From Agrypnia vestita (taxonomy: Eukaryota > Arthropoda > Insecta > Trichoptera > Phryganeidae), in assembly GCA_016648135.1 (NCBI GenBank), contig JADDOH010002580.1, positions 1 through 64,000 of the forward strand: DNA of 64,000 bases, written 5' to 3'. Position numbers and translations under genes: made by a program. This document shows, in pieces, positions 39,816-51,874 of the stretch. A model generated the notes under the pieces. The model was not told where the DNA came from. It worked only from the letters and a program-made list of their open reading frames with translations, and ran no database searches. The stretch's first letter is position 1; the number at the start of each line of letters is the position of its first letter.

Positions 39816-42395
39816 CCACGTCTTCGATCTAACGATCGTTTTGGACACGATATTTTTGTATAAAAAAATCTCGATATCACTTATCATTAAATTATATAAC
39901 ATATCTGTATAATATTTGTTCAGAAATATTACTATTGCTCTCCAAATTTAAAATTTTTGGCAATAGAATTTTTAAAATGTACCTACTATTAGAAAAAGGT
40001 CGCATATCCACCGAATTAAGTCGAGAAAAAGATCGATGGCTTATAACACCAAAATGTTACTTTTAACAACATTTTGTTTTCAAGCCAGTAACTAACTTAA
40101 ATGCTTGTATCCGCCGAATCGAGATATTACAAAATAATTGACAATTCACTAACATTTCAATTAATTTTCAAATTTTAAAAGTTAAATTTTGATAAACTTG
40201 GTTGACGGTCGCTTGGGAGTGTCGTACTCGTAATAGGCATACATACTCGTCATAGGCATACCGTAGAGCTCACGCATTTGCCGTAAACTAGATTATCTAG
40301 AAATCATTCCTAAATTGTAATTGTTAATTTGTCATAGTCTTTATATTATACTAAATATTATTAACAATTTATTATCACTAAGATATTTTCTACTATTAAT
40401 GTATTATTTATTTATAAAAAGTTTATTGTCTATTATCTAAAAAATTGCTTATTAAGAACTTAATCGTAAATTGTTATAATAGATTTTCGATATTTATTTA
40501 TTTATTCTAAATATATTTATAATTCATTTTATCATCAAGACATTATTTATTTTTATTTATCATTAAAAGTGTATTACGTATTAAATAAAAAGTTATTTAT
40601 TAAAATAGATTATTTTATTCATTACTTATTATCAATTTATCTTAAAAGTGCATTATGCAATTATGTCATATTCAAAATGTTCATTGTAATCCTATGTGAT
40701 TTTCTAAAAATTTTATTGATTGAATTGTCACAAGGGTCATAAATGACTTGACGCGCGTCACGCGTAATGACATTGCGATATTACACATAAGAAAATTATT
40801 AAAATAAAAATCCTAATTTTAATTTACTATCGATTTTATTTCCTTAAGTGTTGTTCTCAACTTCGTTTGTTTGTGCAATCTGGAATGTTCTGGACTGGAG
40901 TGTTTGGTTGAGATTTATTTGACATGAAAATCTTTAGAAGTGAGATCAACGCGGTAGTTGTTTTTGTGACAGTTCAAAACCCAAGACTCTAGTAATGCCA
41001 GAATACTCTCTCCTGTAGGGTATTTTAGCGCCCTGCTAATGGTTAGTCGGTACTTTAAGTCTGAAATAATTAAACTCTGAAGTTCCAGAGAGGTAACCTA
41101 GTGGTATTGCTACGTGGCAGGCACCCGAGCAAAACAATTCTGTATAATAAACTACACCAAGTTATCATATCGCGTAGTAAGATGATTCAAATTGATAATT
41201 ATTTCGTTCCCCGATGGATATTTAGTTTTTTATTATTAGTATTATATTTATACGCGCCACCCTAGGCTTACACTATATTTATACGTTGGAAGTTAATGTA
41301 AGTTTACGTGAAGTATAATTTATTATATGTGATTATCAAGAACTTCAAATTATCATTTTTTTTATTTTGTGATCGTAAACACAATATTTTCATTTAACTA
41401 CCGAGAAAGCCGATCAAGATCGTTAAATAAACTATAAAAATAACACCCAAATTTAAAATATAAGCAATTGCTAGTTTTAGTACGCAATTTGATTCGTATA
41501 TTTACATACAACATTTCTTTCCATTATTTTTTATTTAATAAGCCAAATGTGTGAACCGAGACATTTTCTTTTACCATGCAAGAAAACATTAACTTACACT
41601 TAATTTTTCATCTTTAAGTGACCAAGTAGGCTGTGAAACAAAATTTAAAAAAATAATCATAGCCAAAGACGTGCTTTCTGAGCTAAAATCATGTATAAAA
41701 ATAGTGGCATAGTGAAGAGGCAAGTATTGAGATTACGCTGACGTACGAATATATTAATTTTAGAAAAGAATGAGGCAGACCATAAATTTTTAATATACCC
41801 CTCGATATATGAACATTATACACGCCGTTATGATGATGTCAATTTTTAAAACCTTATTTCTTTACCTTTTGGTACCTACATACGTTTAACCATCCCCACA
41901 ATGCCGTAAACGAACGGTTAAACGAGGCGAGAGACGATCGCATATCGAATATAAATCCAGATATATATATTTCAGGCACATAAAAATATAATCATATTAC
42001 AATATACTTAATATACGCTTATTTTTTTCTGAAGGAAGATGAAAACGTATTGGTTAGTAACGTATATACGAGTATTTTGTTTTTGCACAAAAATTAAATT
42101 AATGACAATATTTCAACACTTTTAAAGTACTTTTATCGAAAATTGTTCACATTTTTTTAAGTATTTATTTATTATTGTTTTTTTTTTTACAAAAATTAAT
42201 ATTATTTAACATTTGAAATATGGGAACAATTTATTTTACTATCTTTATGAGAGTCAGAAAACGGAGAGAAGAGTGTATAGAGTAGGAGTATTACAGGTAC
42301 AAGATGTAATTATGCATTTTAAAACAGTTTCATGATTATAATAATATGTCTAGAGGTGTTTCATAATATGTTTTTTGGTTACAGTTTTAAATTTT
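39816..42395. other. Long AT-rich stretch without recognised gene
   Basis: Positions 40330-40660 are very AT-rich with repeated ttattta/attaaataa phrases and may be a degenerate tandem array. Positions 40850-41150 are somewhat less AT-rich but hold no supportable frame. Confidence 0.45.
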
Positions 42396-42399
42396 TTCT

Positions 42400-42850
42400 G
42401 ATCGTTTAGGGGAGATTATTAAAGAATTAAATACCAAGAAAACTAAAATGATTTTGGGTAGTGGTAAAGTTAAACTATGGTATTTTAGTGTATCTCTAAA
42501 TTTTGTACATCAAAAATCGCTTCTTGTTTTTAATGTATTTTTAATTCAAAAAATTTGGACTATTGAATTTTTTTTGTTCATATCTTTTATTTTTGGTACT
42601 TTGAATTCTTTGTATTGTTGGGCACTTGAGTTGTCATTTTTTATTCATTAGAATTATTTTAATTATCATTTTTTGGATAGTTTCTAATTTTTCCATCCAA
42701 TAATACCATACTGAAATTGGGATTGAACAAAACCGTAAAATATTATTTTTTATTTTCACTTAAAGCTATTGTCTACATACAGTAGTTAAATATTTATATA
42801 GTATGTTGAAGTATTTTCTTATGAAATTTGCATGATGGAACATGAGAATA
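42400..42850 (-). mobile_element. Jockey-type LINE relic
   Basis: The minus strand near 42715-42680 reads QFQYGIIGW, the YGIIGWG motif of Jockey ORF2 C-termini. The surrounding AT-rich text resembles 53400-53960. Heavily decayed. Confidence 0.45.
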
Positions 42851-42854
42851 AAGT

Positions 42855-43180
42855 ATGTCTTCCACCTTGCTGCATAATATTGGAGAAACACATTTATTCA
42901 CAAATTGTTGTATTTAATTTTCACAAAGAAAAAAAAAGAAAATAATATTTCATCCCTTAATGTTGAAAATTACGGAAAAACTTAGAAGCTGATTCCTTTG
43001 CAAAGTTTTGAAATTAATCGTTTCCTCTCGATCACTATTTATTACACAGAGGCAACCCTTTGAATGTTCTACGATTAAACATTAATGAAGGTCATTTTGA
43101 AAAGCTTAGAAAACCAATAATAAAGGATATTCTAGTGTCTCTTTCAATAAGTTTTTTTGATCATTTATAGTAAGAATCGT
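42855..43180. other. AT-rich DNA, no recognised feature
   Basis: Nothing supportable was seen. Confidence 0.4.
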
Positions 43181-43244
43181 CGGCCGTTCAGAATCTTGTG
43201 TGTATAGTTTTCTGTGATATTATTCCGTATACATGTGAACTCTG

Positions 43245-43285
43245 GCTGACGTTTCGGATCCCAATGCAGGGTCCATCATCAGGGC
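43245..43285 (-). ncRNA. Hammerhead motif, PLE lineage A (left)
   Basis: CTGATGA (43282-43276), helix II GGACCC/GGGATCC, GAAACGTC. The core is intact; helix I is not convincing. Confidence 0.65.
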
Positions 43286-43536
43286 TGATGTGATGAGTGT
43301 ACCGAAGTCAGGGTGTATCCAAGTTTGTGTTAGGTTAAGTACTGGATTGCAGTACCGTGTCGAAGGCAAAGTGAGTGTCTTGATGTAGTGTGTCGTCAAC
43401 ACACTACATTAAGACACACACATCCTGCTTTCACACGGTTCTGCTATCCAGTACTTAACCTAACACAAACTTGGACACATCCTTACTTCAGTACGGCATT
43501 GCAAGGCAATGCTTAACCCACACTTCAACACACACT

Positions 43537-43580
43537 CAGCCTTGATGATGGACCCTGTAATGGGATCCGAAACGTTGGCC
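43537..43580 (+). ncRNA. Hammerhead motif, PLE lineage A (right)
   Basis: Core TTGATGA (43542-43548, first C lost), helix II GGACCC/GGGATCC, GAAACGTT. GCC before (43539-43541) and GGC after (43577-43579) form helix I. Confidence 0.6.
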
Positions 43581-43869
43581 AAAGAGGTCACATATACACC
43601 TCAGAATATCTCAGAAAACTATACACAGAAGACAGAATGAAAAGGTTATACTTTAGCGAAAAGCAAAATGATTTATTATTATTTACAAAACCTAAATTTA
43701 TTTAATTAAAATGTTTTGTTTTAAATTTATTACTAAACTTTTAATTATAATTCATAAATTACAATGATTACTTTAATGATACTTTCTTGAATTTTAATCG
43801 AAGTACTTATTATTTAATAATTTTTTAACTTTTATTTATTTATTTATTCACTCGGAGGTCTATTTTTAC

Positions 43870-44105
43870 TATCCCAATTATAATAATTTCGTTGTCTGTC
43901 TGTTCACCCGTCCGTCCGTCCATCCATCCGTTCTTCCGTCTATCCCTGTAACTTCGTGTAACGTCCGTAATTTCTTTCGAATTCACGGCTAAAAAAACAA
44001 ATTAAACGGCTGGAGATAGGACTCGAACCCTGGGCTACCGAACCCGAAGGCGGCAACGTCAGCGATGTCGCTACTGTCAAGCCTGCATTATTTGGTTTAG
44101 TGGAT
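43870..44105 (-). mobile_element. tRNA-derived SINE (SINE-2), copy 2
   Basis: The minus strand has the B box GGTTCGAGTCC (44029-44019) and the same body as 925-1120 (gaattcgaaagaaattacgg, acacgaagttacagg). It ends in a tail rich in ggacggacgg and then aattattataattgg. Confidence 0.75.
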
Positions 44106-44131
44106 ACGATCCCTGGGTTGGGTTCGAATCC
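44093..44131 (+). repeat. Second tRNA-like pol III box pair, shortened
   Basis: Tggtttagtgg (44093-44103) fits an A box and ggttcgaatcc (44121-44131) is a perfect B box. Their spacing is too short for a tRNA. It is probably the deleted head of another SINE, lying head-to-head with SINE-2. Confidence 0.4.
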
Positions 44132-44299
44132 TCTTAATTTCAATTAATTCTATTTTATATTTTTTATTTTATTTTGGTGTTTGTTTTATTTATAGTTAAT
44201 TATGTTGTTCCTAGAGTAATATTGTAATCAAAGGACAGTATCGCGTAAATTTTTCATTAATTTTATATCCTCACCTGCCGGCATGGGAAATATTAAATT

Positions 44300-44348
44300 A
44301 TAGATAAATGAATTTTATTATAAATGATAAAATTCATTTATCTATGGT
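44300..44348. repeat. Perfect hairpin
   Basis: Tagataaatgaattttat is mirrored by aaaattcatttatcta around a short loop. Probably a small foldback remnant. Confidence 0.7.
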
Positions 44349-44429
44349 TACAAATATTGCGGGTTTAATTTAATATTAGCGTCGAAATGTGAAGCAGTTT
44401 AAATTATTTACAAAGCTTTTATCCAAATT

Positions 44430-44595
44430 ATAATAATTTCATTGTCTGTCTATCCGTCCATCCGTCCGGTTTTTAAGATTTTTTTTGTATTTTTTTTTAT
44501 ATAAATAAATAAATACTTATTCTTTAGGAACTGACATGTAAAAGTACTGAGATTTTTGACGGGTTATACCTATAATAATAATTGGTTAACGATAA
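44430..44595 (+). repeat. SINE-1 3'-end fragment
   Basis: It shares cttattctttagga.ctgac and tgacgggttatacct with the reverse complement of 360-420. It is preceded by a tccgtccatccgtccgg stretch. Confidence 0.55.
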
Positions 44596-44652
44596 ATGTA
44601 ATGCTACTAGCTAGTAGCATTATATTTCTCGTTGACCAATTATTATTATTAT
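44568..44652. repeat. Palindrome centred on ctagctag
   Basis: The arms aataataattggttaacgat.. and ..cgttgaccaattattatt mirror each other, with taatgctactagctagtagc at the centre. It overlaps the SINE-1 fragment end. Confidence 0.7.
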
Positions 44653-44659
44653 TGTAGAA

Positions 44660-45415
44660 TTATTTATAGTCTTTACAGATTTATTAATGACATTATAATT
44701 CTAGTGTGCTAGTGAATTGGCGTTATAGCCCATTAAATTATTTTATGTTTCATTTATATACAATAGTTTTGTTTACAGTATTATGAAGTTTTAATGTGTT
44801 CTCCCGCGATATTTAAGTGTTTCATAATCTACTTACAAACCACATTGTTTTCTAACAAAGCCCCATATCATCTTTTTGATTGCATGTGCGTTAGTTACTC
44901 TTGTTTCTTTATAATTTATTTTCAAAAATGTTTAATTCATATAGTTTTAAGTCCTGTAATCTTATGTAGGAACTTAAAATTGTTTTTAAATTAAAAATAG
45001 TGGTAGTCTGAGAGATATCTCGACATATCCGAGACAATCAAGGAGTAAGCATGATAGAAGCGTGTGGCTCCCGTGAATTACAGGAATATATAAGGAGCAA
45101 AACACATCTAAAATATGTTAAAAAATACTCTTTTGATTTTTGGTGTATTCTGCTAAAATGTTCGCGTAAAGTCAGCGTGCCAAAAAGTTGTGCGGCTAAT
45201 AATTGATTGACTCATTAAAAAAATAATTTATTCAACGTATTTTTTTCGTAACTCAATCCCGTTCAAATTAGTTTAAGAATATCTTAACTCACAGAATTTT
45301 AATTACCACCATAAAATGCCGGGATTTTTACTACTCACGATGTCTTCTACTCTCTAAGCTATACCAATTTACTTGTAACTATGTTTACCGTTTATATTTT
45401 AAGCAAAGTCACAAA
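44660..45415. other. AT-rich DNA, no recognised feature
   Basis: Nothing supportable was seen. Confidence 0.4.
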
Positions 45416-45420
45416 ATATT

Positions 45421-45600
45421 TTAAATATTTCTAATATTTAAAGCATTAACTTTGTGGTCAGTCATTTTAACAAAATGATAGCATGTTACTATTTAACCAC
45501 TTACTGAAATTTTTAGTCTATCGGTTTCGTGACCTACCCGTCTCTTCTTCAGGAAAACCTCTCCAACAGCATGCAAACAATACTATACAGCAAGTACTAT
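45421..45600 (-). mobile_element. PLE lineage B terminal repeat plus ORF start (minus)
   Basis: On the minus strand a hammerhead motif (45556-45516) is followed by agtggttaaatag.. and the ATG at 45465. This opens MTDHKVNALNIRNI, ending 45421. The start matches 38195 and 3259. Confidence 0.65.
45516..45556 (-). ncRNA. Hammerhead motif, PLE lineage B
   Basis: CTGAAGA (45552-45546), extra A, a helix II of GAGAC that no longer pairs well with GGTCAC, then GAAACCGATAG. Confidence 0.5.
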
Positions 45601-45604
45601 TCAC

Positions 45605-46600
45605 ACTCTTATACCTAACACCTTCACAAATTATTCATCACATGTATGCTAATAAGAACGAAAGCTAACATGGATTTAGGTGCCTACCAAAAAAGATTAG
45701 GAGGCGAGGGTGAGAGGGAGTGGGGTCTGAAGGGGTGTTGACAATTCTAGTGTTTTTTCTAATAATTTCAAATGAAACAGAGGACTATGAAGACAATTTA
45801 TTTGATTATAAATTAAAGGAATATTGGTTTTATGTCTTTACAAATATTAAAAAAATTCCATATTATTAAGAACCCTTTATTATAAGCATTTAATATTTTT
45901 ACCCCTGTTTCTATACCAAAAATATGATTGGAAAGTCACAAAAATATTTATGATTTTCGTTTAATTTCATTTATATTTTCTAACAAAGAAAACGCCGATA
46001 CCACCCTCCGTTACGAAGTTTATGTATATGATTTTACAGATAAGATCCAGCCCCCATATTTTTTAATCAGATTTTGATCAAAGTTTTCAAGAAAAATTTT
46101 CCTTTTCTAGATCTCAGCTACGTTTGTTAGTCAGTCAGATCATACGATAATATAGCGGCTGTCCAAATTTTTTTGAATTTCGTATATCCATATAAAATTT
46201 CGTATGTTCATATAAAAAATAAAAATATTTTCTTTGAACACAAAATAATATGCGATTCTGATTAGAAGAAATAATGTAAAAAAATAAATATTATATTTCT
46301 TACAATATCCTACCGTTTTTTATTTTATACACAATCCACCGAATTGATTAATAGATTAAAAAATGGTCATTTAATATAACAACCCTTTGATAAAAGTAGA
46401 TTATGTGACAATTATATCAACCGTCATTATAACAAATGCCTTTTAAAACATTGCATTTTTAATTGGTTAAAATAATACAAAATTATTTTTTTATACATGC
46501 TGTAAAATAAAATTGCATTGGTGTGAGTACTGTGTACGTGCCAGCTTTAAATAACAGACCTGTAACAAGTTGTGTGCGTGAAAAGATACCCTCAGTATTC
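45605..46600. other. AT-rich DNA, no recognised feature
   Basis: Nothing supportable was seen. Confidence 0.4.
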
Positions 46601-46606
46601 CCTTAA

Positions 46607-47446
46607 GGGGGGGGTAAGGTTAATTCGTACAAAAAAAGGCATGTTTTTGTGAATTTTTTGTGACGAAACAGTTAAAATCTCTTTATGGTAGATTAAAGTA
46701 TGACATTTGAAGAATATTGTGCAAAATTTTCAAGACGAAATATTAAAAAATATGGCAATGGCAGCAATTTTTCGGACGTGTCTCGGAAAAAAGTAGAGTT
46801 GCGGTGTCCATCATAACTTGGTGCTAGATCATCTGAAATCAAAAAATCAAAGTTCATTCGTTAGATAATAGATTTTTACAGGTAACTCTGGGAGGGTTTT
46901 TTAAAATTTCAATTTTTCAATTTTTTGGAACACTTTGAAGGGAAGAACAAATTCGAAAAATAGTCTCCAGCGTTACCTCCTAAATTATGTACAGAAATAG
47001 TGTTCAAAATTTCAAAAGGATCGGTGCAGTAGTTTTGAAGTTATGATGGACACCAACTTTGAAAACGTGAGATGTGGGGAAAACGATTTAAAGTTTTGCA
47101 CACTGTAAAATTCAAAATAAAACTCAACACTTATTTCATACTTAAACATAATCGTCGATGCCATGTTCACACGGCAAAGAGCTTTCATCATCAGCATCTT
47201 TTTGTCCTTGTCTACGCAAAACTCTTCTAATACAATAGCACGTCCGGTAGTTCTCAGGTGAGCGCGTCTCTTAGCTGCCCGAGCAGGTATAGAAAATCAG
47301 TCTGAGTATCGCTCAAATGTTCATAATTTCGTCAATTTTGCTCCGATTGACTTGAAATTTTGACCCAATATTTCTGCAATGTTATACATTCGTTTAAAAA
47401 ATTAAAAATAAAATGCAAAAAAAAAAGTTAAAAACCTTACCCCCCC
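46607..47446. mobile_element. 840 bp TTAA-flanked DNA transposon (non-autonomous)
   Basis: TTAA flanks both sides (46603-46606 and 47447-47450). The termini are G-rich inverted repeats: ggggggggtaaggtt on the left, aaccttacccccc on the right. TTAA targets are used by piggyBac and Kolobok elements; which one applies here is not decided. Inside, ggtgtccatcataact (46807-46822) and agttatgatggacacc (47038-47053) are a second inverted pair. The minus 61-codon frame at 47012-47197 is not convincing. Confidence 0.7.
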
Positions 47447-47451
47447 TTAAA

Positions 47452-48815
47452 ACCTGTGCATCTCGCCAGACGATACACATGCATGGCCGGACAACGGTTA
47501 TTCTGTAATGAATTATTATTCACAGTTAACGTCTGGTAGAAATAGGGGTGGCAACCCACGTACCCCTCTTATCTTATGTAAATAAATATCAGATATTCAA
47601 AATGCATGTTACACCCTCAAGACACCTTTCCATTATCTCGTGGCCGTGTCGTGGTTTCCATACTGCCTCATTACACCGGGCTGGGCGGAACCTTGGCAGC
47701 CCTGCTAGGAAAACTGCGAGTTCAGTGGTCTCGATCGTGCACACAGCTATATATAAATTATTATCAACCCTTTAAAATTATTATTTATTTTCTCAACATT
47801 TTGTATATGTCACATCTGCGCTTCTTCTCCAATATTCTTCTCCCGGAATTATTAATTTTCTTTTTTTCTTCGCCGTTTCCCCGTTCTATCAAGTAGACAA
47901 TGTATTTTTTATTTAATACTGAGAACTTTTGCATATTGCCGATAGTCTAAAAAATGTATTTTTTGATTTAAAATGAGAATAATAAATAAATTTCCAATGT
48001 TATTTCTTTACAACAATTTTCTTTTAAACTGCTGATTGAGATTTCAACTCACATAAACTAAGTGCGTATTTATTTATTGTCGTCAAAATATGAATAATTA
48101 TATTATGTGCTAAAAAACTATACAAGTTTAAATTTTTCGTCTTTTCATATTCAGGATAAGACTGCAAAACCCCGAGTCCGTAGACAAAATTCAAATACAG
48201 GGAATCGATTTTAAGATTCAAATTTAGGAACTTCGGATCAATCCTGATTATAAAAAATTCTTATTTGCTCGTTCACTTTATATTTGTAAAAATGTCACAT
48301 AAAATGAAATAAAATAAGAGGAATTTTTGAAAAAAAAAATAGCGTCAATGAAATTGTAAGATTTTAATATAAAATAAATTTATTGTTATGAATAATACTC
48401 CCAAAGCGATATCATAACATTGAGTCTAATCTAATTTTGGTACATCTAAATATCCAATATCCAAACTTTTCCCCAAAGTTTCGAGGTTATACTACTCACG
48501 GAATTAATAAATAAATATGATAAATTCTAGAACAAAATCCTTTTTTTTTTAAATAGAGATGCGAACACGGAATACATGTCACATCAATATCCTTATTATT
48601 TTCTAAGTAAGATAAGCGCTTGTGCTATTAAAATAGGACTAACTTGCTGGTCTGCGACCTTTGGAACACGAGGCAAGAGTCATTATCATAAGACCAACAA
48701 GCTACTCACATTTTAATGGAATAAACACGCTTGAGACATCTGTAGACTTTTTTCATGAACAGTTAATGTACATAGATTTTCGCATATTTTTAAAGTGGAG
48801 TAATAAGTAAAAATA
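47452..48815. other. No recognised gene
   Basis: A GC-richer patch at 47625-47750 (ctcgtggccgtgtcgtgg, ggctgggcggaaccttgg) gives two overlapping frames without domains. The remainder is AT-rich. Confidence 0.4.
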
Positions 48816-48818
48816 GAG

Positions 48819-49363
48819 TATACAGGGTTATTTGGAAAACATTAATAACCTCGCAGGACTGTACTCCTGCCTTGATTATGAGTCGAAAATGTTCAAGCTA
48901 TCGTGACCTAATATCAATAGTTATGGAGATATGCGACATCAAAGTTTGCATTTTTTTCAATATTTCTGACTTATTTTTTGTAAAACGTTGGACTCTCATT
49001 ACAGTAACTTATATCAATTACGAAAAATTTATTCGTTTCAATACAAGTTCAATAAAATGATTAAAACCGTGAAAAAATTACAATTGGAATGTTTTCCAAT
49101 TGGAATTCGAAGGTTATTATTTTTTTATTTGGCTTGTATTAAAGGGAATAAATTTTTCATACTCAATATAAGTTACTGTAATGATAGTCCAACGTTTTAC
49201 AAAAAATAAGTCAGAAATATTGAAAAAAAAATGCAAACTTTGATGTCGCATATCTCCTTAACTATTGATATTAGGTCATAATAGCTTGAACATTTTCGAC
49301 TCATAATCAAGGTAGGAGTATAGTCCTGCGAGGTTATTAATGTTTTACAAATAACCCTGTATA
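48819..49363. repeat. MITE family F, complete reference copy (545 bp)
   Basis: The ends tatacagggttatttggaaa and tacaaataaccctgtata are inverted repeats, and the whole element is one long imperfect palindrome. The left arm has gattatgagtcgaaaatg and atatcaatagttatggagat; the right arm mirrors both. The TATA at each end may be a target duplication. Other copies: 5210, 28081, 28835, 35406, 50120 and 63902. The frames in it (48872-49209) mirror the palindrome and are not genes. Confidence 0.88.
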
Positions 49364-49364
49364 A

Positions 49365-50110
49365 GTAATAATAAAAGTAGCAATAGGTATGTTCTTAGAA
49401 CATATCTACACATAAAATTATTATTAAGCTCTTCAATAATACAAATAATACAAAAAAAATAATGGAGGACCAGGCGTAATCCGATTTTGGAAATCATTAT
49501 TCTCAATGCGGAGGAAGCAGATTTATTCATTTATTTACATAAAAATCCGATCCCAATTATTCTCTCCATTCACAAATTCACATTACATCGAACGCCAATC
49601 CGTAGGCGTGTAATCTCATTTGCGTTGAACGAAACTGTCATAACAATACCCCCTAGATAATTATACGCAAGCATTGCTTTGTTGGACATATTTTTAATAT
49701 GAATTGATTATTCTATTTGACATAAATTGACTACTTTATTTGATGTGAAGCAACCGAAAACATTCAGTATTTTATATTCATGTTTCGTTACTTACATAAT
49801 TGGTAGAAACTTTCTGTTCGGGAAGTCTATGCCGTTTGACAATTACAGCGATCGCTAATTGAATTCGCAATTGAATATGTCAGTCTTTATTTCCCGTTTC
49901 GTTTGATTTCCGTACGATAAATAAAGAATTCCTTTTCGACAAATGTCGAAAAAATAAAATTAATGTGTGTTTAAATGTTTTGAGAATTATAAACAAATTT
50001 TTTAATCGTCACCTTTTTAAATAAAGACGATTACGAATCAAGTTTTTTTAATTTACATTCTTTTGAATGCCTCAAGCAAATCAACCTTTGATCCTGATTT
50101 GTTCATTTCT
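49365..50110. other. AT-rich DNA, no recognised feature
   Basis: Nothing supportable was seen. Confidence 0.4.
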
Positions 50111-50119
50111 CACGCATCA

Positions 50120-50410
50120 TTTAGAGTTATTTGGAAAACATTGATAACCTCGTAGGATTATATTCCTGCCTTGATTATGAGTCGAAAATGTTCAAGCTGT
50201 CAAGACCTATTAAAAATGGTTATGGAGATATGAGACATCAAAGTTTGCAATATTTTTCAATATTTCTGGCTTATTTTTTGTAAAACGTTGGACTATCATT
50301 ACAGTAACTTATATAGAATATGAAAAATTCATTCTCTTTTATATGAGTCAAATAAAATAATAAAAACCTTCAAATTCCATTTGGAAAACATTTCAATTGG
50401 AAATTTTTCA
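50120..50410 (+). repeat. MITE family F, left-arm fragment
   Basis: It starts agagttatttggaaaacatt and has the usual arm text through tggaaaacatttcaattgg. It is then truncated. Confidence 0.75.
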
Positions 50411-50439
50411 ACCATCTGAGTTTTGAAAAGTGTTTTAGT

Positions 50440-50747
50440 TTGTATAATTAATAAAAGTATACTTTATGTTCACCATTAATTTAATGAAAAACACGTTTCA
50501 GGGCTGATGGTCCCTACGTTGGGAAACAATGTATATACTAAAAAATTTAAAATCAAAAATCTAAGTATAAACAATAAACATAATATATGGAAAATGAATA
50601 AATAATTAAGTATTAACGAAAGTGGTGAAAAAATAAAGTATTTTTATTAATTATTTAAATAATGCCACCACAAAATCATTTTGCTATTTTTGAAGAAGTT
50701 GTGTATTTGTTTATTACCGTAGTTAAATTTCTTTCACGGCCTTAGTT
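50440..50747 (+). mobile_element. PLE lineage C relic plus ORF start
   Basis: A minus-strand hammerhead remnant (50492-50522) precedes an ATG at 50664 opening MPPQNHFAIFEEVVYLFITV, which ends at 50747. The first eleven residues match 16889 and 32762, and the sequences diverge right after FEE. Confidence 0.55.
50492..50522 (-). ncRNA. Hammerhead-like remnant
   Basis: AGGGACC/CAGCCCT-like stem, then GAAACGTGTT. The CTGANGA core is not recognisable. Confidence 0.3.
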
Positions 50748-50749
50748 AT

Positions 50750-51135
50750 TATGAGCTCTGAAATTGCGAACCGGAAATAGAAACTCGGCATTTTTTAATG
50801 TAAAATTTCGCGTTAAAACATTTAAATTAGCACCAAAATAACTTAATCAAACACATTCTAATAAAACTCCAAGCGACGCTTTCACATAATGTTCGAATTT
50901 ATTGAATTTTCATCAGAAAATATTATGAATTATTCCTCGGCTTTCCATTGTGATTTTTGAAATAAATCATGTACAACTTTCAGAAAAGCATCGTTATATT
51001 TTATTGTAACTTTTAACGAGCATCCACTTTAAATTTGTGACATAATTTATTAAATTGATAAAACCACAAATTCAGTAATTACGGAAATTAGTATCGCCAG
51101 TTTTCTACAATGCGAAAGATCTTAAAAAAATATTA
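50750..51135. other. AT-rich DNA, no recognised feature
   Basis: Nothing supportable was seen. Confidence 0.4.
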
Positions 51136-51139
51136 TTTA

Positions 51140-51290
51140 TAAACTACAAAAAATATTTTTTGTTTACCGGTTTCGAGACGTAAGCCGTCTCTTCGCCAGG
51201 ACAACCACACTAGCATGTAAATGTCACTACACCACAAACATATTATTATTTATAAGCCAATAGCTTCACAAAATACTCTTCACATTCGTA
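51140..51290 (-). mobile_element. PLE lineage B terminal-repeat relic
   Basis: The hammerhead motif at 51163-51203 and the adjoining acaaccacactagcatg text resemble the left arm at 37917-37990. No ORF start is attached. Confidence 0.55.
51163..51203 (-). ncRNA. Hammerhead motif, PLE lineage B
   Basis: CTGGCGA (51199-51193; core A changed to G), extra A, perfect helix II GAGACG/CGTCTC, GAAACCGGTA. The core change should inactivate it. Confidence 0.6.
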
Positions 51291-51499
51291 TTACTCTAAA
51301 TAAAGGCTGAACCATGCACTTATTTTCTTATCAAAAAGTATTTAGGCGGCGTTTTTTTGACGAAAATGTGAGTTTTTATTATTCATTTATATTATGTATA
51401 CTCTGGATCGCATTTTTTAAGTAAAATAACTTAGATAGAACCTTTTTTATTATATAAAAGTAATAATCTGAACATTATTTACAATGATTGATAAAATAT

Positions 51500-51870
51500 T
51501 AGCATTAATCGACAGGCCGCGGCCAATAAATCGTTTTTAGTGTCCTAGGCGGCGCTAATTTTTATGAATACTATGTACGCATAATATGTTTTTTTATACG
51601 TATAAGGTATACTTCATTTTCTAGAATCCGTAATAAGAAAATTAAAAACTATTTAATATTAATTAAGTTACTATGTTTTAAATTTGCAAGAAATTTTTAC
51701 GTTTTTTCTAGATTTTAAAACGCTTTTTATTTATATAAAGAGATGATTTTTAAAAGTATTTTCTATTTATTCCCGTATTTTGAGGCTTTACTCACTTAAT
51801 AAAAGTTTTTTTTTTATAAAAACTCTTTGAATATTATTTTAAAATAAAAATTCTAAAGTATGAAATGTCA
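51500..51870 (-). repeat. Repeat family G, copy 2
   Basis: It matches the reverse complement of 8735-9145, including caggccgcggccaataaatcg and the final aattctaaagtatgaaatg. The hairpin end is reduced. Confidence 0.6.
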
Positions 51871-51874
51871 GGGG

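Larger units (their letters stand above)
43185..43645. mobile_element. PLE lineage A terminal repeats, long inverted pair
   Basis: Two arms of about 200 bp meet near 43395 (gtcttgatgtagtgtgt against acacactacattaagac). They run outward through aggttaagtactgga.., the hammerheads and tatagttttct.gatat. No coding sequence lies between. Terminal text matches 39140-39430. Confidence 0.8.

Noticed and set aside
48872..49209. Two frames within MITE F
   Set aside because: They mirror the palindrome and are present only because the arms lack stops in one frame.
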